In this document: positions 22,833-64,000 of the stretch, piece after piece | How positions within the stretch are numbered: position 1 is the first letter of the stretch | Layout: each line of letters opens with the position of its first letter | Assembly: GCA_009731375.1 (NCBI GenBank) | Contig: BJOX01000059.1 | Location: 273,591 to 337,590, forward strand | Source: Paulinella micropora | Lineage: Eukaryota; Cercozoa; Imbricatea; Euglyphida | Direction of reading: 5' to 3' | DNA length: 64,000 nt | Made by a program: the position numbers and the translations under genes | Notes under the pieces: model-generated | Seen by the model: only the letters and a program-made list of their open reading frames with translations | Database searches by the model: none | Told to the model about the DNA's origin: nothing

Positions 22833-22980
22833 TTAAGTCCGACTTCAACAGTCTTGAACACGAGAACCGCAATCAGGTAAGTAATCAGCTAGATAAACTC
22901 AAACTGGAAAAGTATGAGCAAATACGCGAGCTAGAAAAGAAAGACAAAGAAGCAAAATAACAACAAAATAAAATAGAAGA

Positions 22981-23602
22981 ATGAGAAGCAGAACGAAAAG
23001 AAATGAACTCGCACTCATACAGACTAAAACAGCTCAAGCTCAAAGATTAGAGGATATTAGGAGAGAAATTAAAAAGCAGGATGCCATTAGCAATGCCGTA
23101 ATTGAAAGAGAAATGGAATTGAAAGAAGCAAAAGATAAATTAAAAAGAAGGGAAAGAAAACAAAGGGAGTATGTTTTGACCGAAGAAGAAGCCATAGCAT
23201 TTGCGGAGGAAATTCAAAGAAGGGATGCTGAAGCAAAACAACGACAAGACGATCTAAGACAGCAAGCGATGGAAGCAGAACAAGGAATCAGACAGAAAAG
23301 CATTTATAGCGAAACTAGAAAGAGCTCAAACACTATTTGCTAGCGGTAAGAAAAGATAGATTAGTATCAATAGTTTAGCAAAAAAACTAGGGTGGAAAAC
23401 GAGGGGGGTCAAACACGGAAACAAAGATGCTGAAGGCAGAACAGCTTCAGGTTATATCAAAGAAATTACAGCTATCAGACAGGGCGAACTAAACATAACA
23501 CAAAATATGACATTTACGGAATTGGAAAATGCTTTAATAGGGCTAACCACACAGGGCGGAACTGGTGCGAAAAATTGGAAGACATCATTAAAAAAATATT
23601 AA
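22981..23602 (+). pseudogene. Coiled-coil viral protein, frameshift and stop in the C-terminal half
   Basis: The first 100 codons (MRSRTKRNELALIQTKTAQA onward) form a long Glu/Lys/Arg/Gln coiled coil. The annotated frame stops at 23343. One frame over, the sequence stays protein-like from about 23298 to 23602, broken by one TAG (23357). It includes INSLAKKLGWKTRG, which could be a helix-turn-helix, and FTELENALIGLTTQGGTGAK. The break is near an A4 run. No family is recognised. Confidence 0.5.
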
Positions 23603-24436
23603 CTAAGATGATGATAAAAAAGCATTTGAAACGAAGTGAATGGAAAGCAAAATCAAAGAAAAAAGAATTAGTAAATACTCTAATAAACAAAATGTATGCC
23701 GACCCCAACACATATAAAGCACTTTCAAATGAATTCAAGATACAACCAGAGCGACCATCACCACCACCCACAGAAGAGCAACCACCAGCCCCCGAGGAAG
23801 TTCAACCACCACCCACAGAAGAGCAACCACAACCAGAAGGGATAGAGGAAGTTCAACCACCCACCCCCGAACAAAATGAGCAAGAGGTAGCAGGGGACTT
23901 CGTCCCCCGCACCCCCTCCGATGGGGTTGTAGGGGCTGGAAGCACCTACAGAGGTTTAATGACGGACGAAATAGACAACATTATGAAAAAGCGCGATTGG
24001 TATTTGGGGACGGTAGCCAGCGATGAAATAAACAAACTGAAGCCAGAAAAAGAAAAAAGCACGGGTTTATTATGAACACAGACCCAAGCACCAAAAAGGG
24101 CAACATTGGATTGCTGTTTATACTTCTTTAGACGGCGATAGAAGCATAGAGATATACGACCCACTCGCTTTGTATAAACCGAGTGAAGACTTCCAACACC
24201 AAATGAAACAGCTAATAGATAAAAGCCGTCCTGATAGTTATTTACTAATGAAAGTTAATCAAGTTAAACAACAATCAGACACCTCAGATACTTGCGGGTG
24301 GCATAGTTTGAGTTTTCTTTTAGAGCGGGCGAAAGGGAACCGCTTTCAATTCGCAAGCGGTTGGACGGACTTAAAAGAAAAAGAAGCGGAGGAGTTGAAA
24401 GCCCAGAACGGCTACGGCTTTGATACCTTTATTTAG
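23575..24436 (+). pseudogene. Adenovirus-type (Ulp1-like) cysteine protease with Pro/Glu linker, frameshifted
   Basis: The N-terminal segment (about 23605-23740) is Lys-rich and helical, then a Pro/Glu/Gln linker (23755-23885) and the protease domain from LMTDEIDNIMKKRDWYLGTV. The catalytic residues appear in order: His in HWIAVY (about 24104), the acidic residue in IEIYDPL, Gln in QQSDTS and Cys in DTCGWHS (24293). Two frame changes (about 24060 and 24095, the latter in AAAAAGGG) separate the N-terminal part from the His. Such proteases mature capsid proteins in adenoviruses, Polintons and virophages. The stop TAG at 24434 is the first part of palindrome copy 5. Confidence 0.75.
23887..23940 (+). 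repeat. GC-rich palindromic element, copy 4 (in-frame inside the protease linker)
   Basis: GTAGCAGGGGACTTCGTCCC then CCGCACCCCCTCCG and a half copy (TTGTAGGGGCTGG). It is read in frame without a stop as VAGDFVPRTPSDGVVGAG, an insertion between linker and protease domain. Confidence 0.8.
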
Positions 24437-24464
24437 CAGGGGCAAGCCCCCGCACTCCCTCCGT
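24434..24464 (+). repeat. GC-rich palindromic element, copy 5
   Basis: TAGCAGGGGCAAGCCCCCGC then ACTCCCTCCG. Its TAG is the stop codon of the protease gene. Confidence 0.85.
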
Positions 24465-24605
24465 TGTGGAGGTAATTAAAACAAACAATATATTTTCTAA
24501 TATATATAATTTTTTGAGGTCGTAGGAGGTTTAAAAAAAATCTCCTACAATGGATTACCGCGGAGGTAGGAGTTGCAACATTTACTATGTCAATAGCAAA
24601 AATCT
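24465..24605. other. Right edge of the viral island
   Basis: AT-rich, with a hairpin (GTAGGAG..CTCCTAC at about 24523-24549). No copy of the left-side AGTGAT repeats is present here, so I cannot define terminal inverted repeats of the virus. Confidence 0.5.
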
Positions 24606-25086
24606 AGCCGTCTAGCTGTCTAGCTGTCTAGCTGTGTAGCTGTGTAGCTGTCTAGCTGTCTAGCTGTCTAGCTGTCTAGCTGTCTAGCTGTCTAGCTGTC
24701 TAGCTGTCTAGCTGTCTAGCTGTCTAGCTGTCTAGCTGTCTAGCTGTCTAGCTGTCTAGCTGTCTAGCTGTCTAGCTGTCTAGCTGTCTAGCTGTCTAGC
24801 TGTCTAGCTGTCTAGCTGTCTAGCTGTCTAGCTGTCTAGCTGTCTAGCTGTCTAGCTGTCTAGCTGTCTAGCTGTCTAGCTGTCTAGCTGTCTAGCTGTC
24901 TAGCTGTCTAGCTGTCTAGCTGTCTAGCTGTCTAGCTGTCTAGCTGTCTAGCTGTCTAGCTGTCTAGCTGTCTAGCTGTCTAGCTGTCTAGCTGTCTAGC
25001 TGTCTAGCTGTCTAGCTGTCTAGCTGTCTAGCTGTCTAGCTGTCTAGCTGTCTAGCTGTCTAGCTGTCTAGCTGTCTAGCTGTCTA
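24606..25086. repeat. Octanucleotide satellite (CTAGCTGT)n
   Basis: About 60 almost perfect copies of an 8-base unit, ending in a 10-N gap at 25087. Only a few TGTGTAGC variants occur near the left edge. It marks the right side of the viral island. Confidence 0.95.
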
Positions 25087-25096
25087 NNNNNNNNNN

Positions 25097-26680
<1,584 letters not shown>

Positions 26681-26846
26681 TCCCTCTGTATATTGTTATG
26701 TATGTATGTTATGTATGTATGTGTGTATGTATGTATGTATGTATGTATATGTGTATGTATATGTGTGTGTGTGTATTTATGTATGTATGTATGTATGTAT
26801 GTATGTATTTATGTAATGTATGTATGTATGTATGTATGTATGTAGG

Positions 26847-26885
26847 ACATTATGAAGTTTCTCTCCACCAACAACTTTGTCACGG
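26847..26885 (+). CDS. Possible plus-strand exon between TATG and CT arrays
   Basis: ATGTAG acceptor, then 39 bases open as DIMKFLSTNNFVT, then GTTCTG. It is flanked by repeats on both sides like the proven exons, but its phase does not fit the next exon directly. Confidence 0.3.
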
Positions 26886-26890
26886 TTCTG

Positions 26891-26986
<96 letters not shown>

Positions 26987-26988
26987 AG

Positions 26989-27040
26989 CAGAATGAGCTC
27001 AAAGCTGCGCGATTTCACCGTTGAAATTGAACCACTTCCA
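26989..27040 (+). CDS. Plus-strand exon (start or internal)
   Basis: CACACAG acceptor after a CA array, 52 bases, then a strong donor CTTCCA|GTAAGC. One frame reads MSSKLRDFTVEIEPLP and ends in phase 0, which fits the next exon. If ATG 26994 is the start, this is the first coding exon. Confidence 0.45.
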
Positions 27041-27091
27041 GTAAGCATGGCTTCTGGTGATTTTCTTTCAGAAATAGTTATTTAATTACAG

Positions 27092-27340
27092 GGGTTCAGC
27101 GGACCACGAGTGACCGTGCTCACACCTTTGCATAAGGTTAGATTCAAGTTAGTACTAAGGCTGGATAACGGAAAAGGGCTGAGGGCTAGGATTGAATTCA
27201 ATGCTGCTGGTTCTTTGTGTGACACAAACGAAGCTCAGATACACTGGCCAGCAGGATTGCCCTGCCATCCCCCCGCGCCCACCCCCCACACTTCCAACTG
27301 GGAGCCTTCAAATGATAAATTTTTTATAAGCCAACTTTGA
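27092..27340 (+). CDS. Plus-strand last exon, unknown protein
   Basis: TTAATTACAG acceptor, then an open frame GFSGPRVTVLTPLHKVRFKL continuing for 83 codons to TGA at 27338-27340. A possible donor after CTC..CATAAG (27136) would shorten it. The alternation VTVLTPLHKVRFKLVLRLD suggests beta strands. The C-terminal part is Pro-rich and less protein-like. I do not recognise the family. Confidence 0.45.
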   Translation, partial: GFSGPRVTVLTPLHKVRFKLVLRLDNGKGLRARIEFNAAGSLCDTNEAQIHWPAGLPCHPPAPTPHTSNWEPSNDKFFISQL

Positions 27341-28320
27341 GCTTGTTTTTTGTTTTCCTCTGCCAACATGACAACCGAGGACTTGTGACATTCCGACCGG
27401 TTGAACGGTGTGACTGAAGTCAACCATCAGGTGTAAATTAACAAGCAGAATCGAAATCAGTTTAATTTCAAGTTAGCGATCATAGTATATTTTTATATCA
27501 CCATTATTAATACTTCAGCTGCCGCATGATTTCGACGGCTCTATATTTTCTGCTTTGACTCATGACCTGCTGCTCGTATTCGGAAAAGGGCCGGTATTAA
27601 TATCATGATTTACTATTTCAAGTACTATTAATACTTTATTTGAGTGCATTTTGCACGTTACGAGGCTATTTGAAGTTCTGTTGGTATTACTATCAATATG
27701 CTACTCAGGCTAGCCTCGGAGTGACCTGCTACAGCTACTCGTATCAGAGAACGACTCTCATCTAATACTATTTAACTCAGACTACTACGTGACTGTACTC
27801 CGACATATGTAGATCCCAGAGTCAGTCACTCGTTTCGACTTCACGTAGTCGAGTCAGGGTATTACACCCGCTACCACTTTTATTATTATCATTATTATTA
27901 ATATTATTATATTGTATTTTCCCGATGACAGAGGCGGTCAGATGCCATTGCCGTTTTGTCTGGAGGTTTGGAGGTTGAGCTTCAATGCCAGTTTGCACGT
28001 TGCACTGACAAGCCTTCACACACACATTTCGAACTGCAAGGGAGGGAGAAGGGATCCTGACACATACTGTGCTCGGTCCCCTAATATCATAAATCGCTCA
28101 TATTCAATAAACTTGTTATAGTGAGTCGTACATTCCGAGTCTGGTCGAGATATAATTTCCACATCCTAAGATCGATCGTGTTCGAATCCTGCTGTGTAAT
28201 AAAAGCTATCCTCTATCTTCTTCCACCTACTTATATTTCATGTAAAAAAAAGCAAGAAGCGACAAGCGCGCCTGCTTGCGAATTTTTTTTTTGATATGGA
28301 ACAAAATTATTCCTGCCGGA
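27341..28320. other. Unique intergenic sequence
   Basis: About 1 kb with no strong coding signal and only a short ATT array (27880-27910). It separates a plus-strand gene end from the minus-strand gene end at 28816, so the two genes are convergent. Confidence 0.5.
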
Positions 28321-28339
28321 CATCGCCATGTTCAGGCCT

Positions 28340-28455
28340 GTTCTACACCACCCAAATTTCTGGGTTCTGGGTGTGAAAGTGGCACCACAGGCCAGGCTTT
28401 TCAGGAAGCCAAGTCAGGAAGTGGCCCCAGAAACCGGGAAATCTGGGTGTAGAAC
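28340..28455. mobile_element. Short foldback (MITE-like) element
   Basis: Ends are GTTCTACACC and GGTGTAGAAC (perfect 10-base inverted repeat), with further inner inverted matches around AAATTTCTGGG. The interior TTCTGGGTGTGAAAGTGGC recurs at 28485-28508 and, inverted and diverged, at about 63415-63520. Confidence 0.55.
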
Positions 28456-28519
28456 GCGCCTATTTAGTAGTACTGCGAAGATGTCTGGGTTCTGGGCGTG
28501 AAAGTGTTACCTATCAATA

Positions 28520-28800
28520 GCAGACAGAGAATTAGATGGATAGATAGATAGATAGATGGATTGATATATATTTTTATATATATATATACATAGATACATA
28601 GATAGACAGATAGATAGATAGATAGGTGGATAGATAGATAGATAGATAGATAGATATACAGATAGATAGATAGATAGGTAGATAGATATATAGATAGATA
28701 GATAAGCTTAAGTAGATAGATAGATAGATAGATAGATATATAGATAGATAAGTAGATAGAGAAACATAGATAGATACACAGATGGACAGAGAGATAGATA
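28520..28800. repeat. GATA microsatellite downstream of the gene end
   Basis: GATA/GATG arrays just past the stop codon of the minus-strand gene, likely its 3' UTR or flank. Confidence 0.85.
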
Positions 28801-28815
28801 TGCATACATACTGGA

Positions 28816-63095
<34,280 letters not shown>

Positions 63096-63163
63096 CTACC
63101 GGGGAAAAAAAAGGCCAAAAAAAAAGAAAAAAGGAATTTTGGCATTCAGGACACTCCCCTAAC

Positions 63164-63255
63164 GCAAATATTTGCGTGAATTCCAAAAAAATTATATCAG
63201 CATCAACATCGAGTCTGGGGCTAACCACCCTGTCAACATGAGCATTCAAATCCTC
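63164..63255 (-). CDS. Possible further upstream exon of the RND gene
   Basis: GTGAACCAG acceptor, then open as EDLNAHVDRVVSPRLDVDAD then IIFLEFTQIF. Protein-like composition in the right place and strand, but I cannot fix a donor in phase 0. Confidence 0.35.
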
Positions 63256-63414
63256 CTGGTTCACACAAACCATGATTTATTCCGACGAGGGTGCAGAAAA
63301 TAGGAGGGGGAGGGAAAGGGCGATAGTGGGGGGGGGGGGGGGGGGGGGGGGGGGGGAGGAAAAGGGGGGGGGGNNNNNNNNNNCAAAGTAGTGGAGGTGT
63401 GTATGTTCGACCAC

Positions 63415-63520
63415 CGCCCGGAATTTTCGAGTTTCTGGTGTGCCACTTTCCGTGGCTTGCGGCCTGAAAACCCCAGCCTGCGGTGGCACTTTCACACCCG
63501 GAACCCCGAAATTTTGTGGG
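63415..63520 (-). mobile_element. Diverged relative of the short foldback element at 28340
   Basis: Shares GTGTGAAAGTGCCACC with CAGGCTGGGGTTTTCAGG order on the minus strand. Confidence 0.45.
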
Positions 63521-63541
63521 GGTGGTGGAGATTTTTTTTCT

Positions 63542-63690
63542 CTCGGCCACCTCCACAAAAATGTGGTCAGGTTACCGACAAAACTGCATATCATATGCGG
63601 CCGCGCCAAATTTGACGTGTTTTGCGGGCTGGCCGGCCCGGCTCCGGCTCCGGCCGCAAAACACGTCAAATTTGTGGCCTAGCCGTATGG
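63542..63690. mobile_element. GC-rich foldback element, copy 3
   Basis: Inverted arms at 63606-63627 and 63654-63675 (core CAAATTTGACGTGTTTTGCG). Flank GTGGTCAGGTTACCGACAAA as in copy 2. Confidence 0.8.
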
Positions 63691-63871
63691 ATGTAATATG
63701 GATGTTTTTTACCGGCCCGAACACGCCCGCGTTGCATTTGCATAGGGTGGAGGTGTTTGCAGTGTTGTAGACACAGCGGCCCCTACACATAGATAGGTAG
63801 GTAGGTAGGTAGGTAGGTAGATAGGTAGGTAGATAGGTAGGTAGAAAGATAGATAGATAGATGGACAGATA

Positions 63872-64000
63872 GATGAGATGTCGCAAAGGAATGTAGTCCT
63901 TGCAAAGGAACGCAGTTTCACATCAAACAATAATTTGTGTACTGTGCATGTGTCCGGGATGGGAATCACGGGTAGACTGTGTTCTGGAAAAAGAAGAGGA
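63872..64000 (-). mobile_element. Non-LTR retrotransposon 3' end, cut by the window edge
   Basis: GATGAGATGTCGCAAAGGAA next to GATA repeats, then sequence matching 56923-57045 almost base for base. Confidence 0.8.

Noticed and set aside
24606-25086. CRISPR-like array
   Set aside because: Direct octamers without spacers, in a eukaryotic scaffold. The exon-echo arrays look like repeat-spacer arrays but the spacers are microsatellites and the repeats are exon parts.

Overview
The window is nuclear DNA of a eukaryote. It has spliceosomal introns with GT/AG ends, non-LTR retrotransposon remnants, a CACTA-type transposon, tRNA-like short repeats and a very large load of di- to octanucleotide repeats. 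A degraded polinton-like (preplasmiviricot) virus is integrated in it. Such viruses integrate in unicellular algae and other protists, so a microsatellite-rich alga is my best guess. A prasinophyte such as Pyramimonadales would fit, but that is inference and nothing here proves the lineage. Ten-base N runs (1197, 1406, 25087, 54813, 63374) and six longer gaps show a scaffold assembly, and several reading-frame breaks lie in homopolymers.

1-8.4 kb: a plus-strand CACTA/EnSpm-like (Tnp2-type) transposase gene in four exons (709-4742), with introns made of microsatellites and clusters of the palindrome CAAGGTATACCTTG. A tandem duplication (6.1-7.6 kb) and GA-rich arrays follow. 8.7-11.9 kb: CT, ACAT and ATCT arrays, pieces of a non-LTR retrotransposon, and one orphan minus-strand exon. 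12.0-13.9 kb: the last exon of a second, diverged transposase and the AGTGAT-rich subterminal region of a CACTA element whose end (13894) interrupts the viral integrase gene.

13.9-24.6 kb: the viral island. It holds a DDE integrase (minus), a Cys-rich small protein, a broken Dam-type methyltransferase, a charged protein (minus), a 4.2-kb modular fibre gene ending in an S74-type chaperone, a two-helix membrane protein, a beta-rich protein, an A32-like packaging ATPase, two small basic proteins, a coiled-coil protein and an adenovirus-type cysteine protease. Nearly every long gene is broken by frameshifts or stops. I found no major or minor capsid gene and no polymerase or helicase. A short GC-rich palindrome that usually starts with TAG occurs five times in the right half, inside or at the ends of genes. 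A 480-bp CTAGCTGT satellite follows.

25-28 kb: microsatellites with exon-like blocks and a small plus-strand gene end (26.99-27.34 kb). 28.8-63.1 kb: one minus-strand gene whose 25 recognisable exons (12 to 105 nt, 1,575 nt in all, under 5% of the span) join with consistent phase. They encode three EGF-like modules, an extracellular loop and TM8-TM12 of a Dispatched/Patched-family (RND) membrane protein, with a lysine-rich tail and stop codon. The N-terminal half must lie beyond the window.

The most striking observation is how this gene is built. Each intron is nearly pure microsatellite, the microsatellites supply the splice-site sequences, and most exons are flanked by echoes: truncated copies of the exon's 5' part (with its acceptor) repeated upstream, and copies of its 3' part (with its donor) repeated downstream, often 5 to 10 times.
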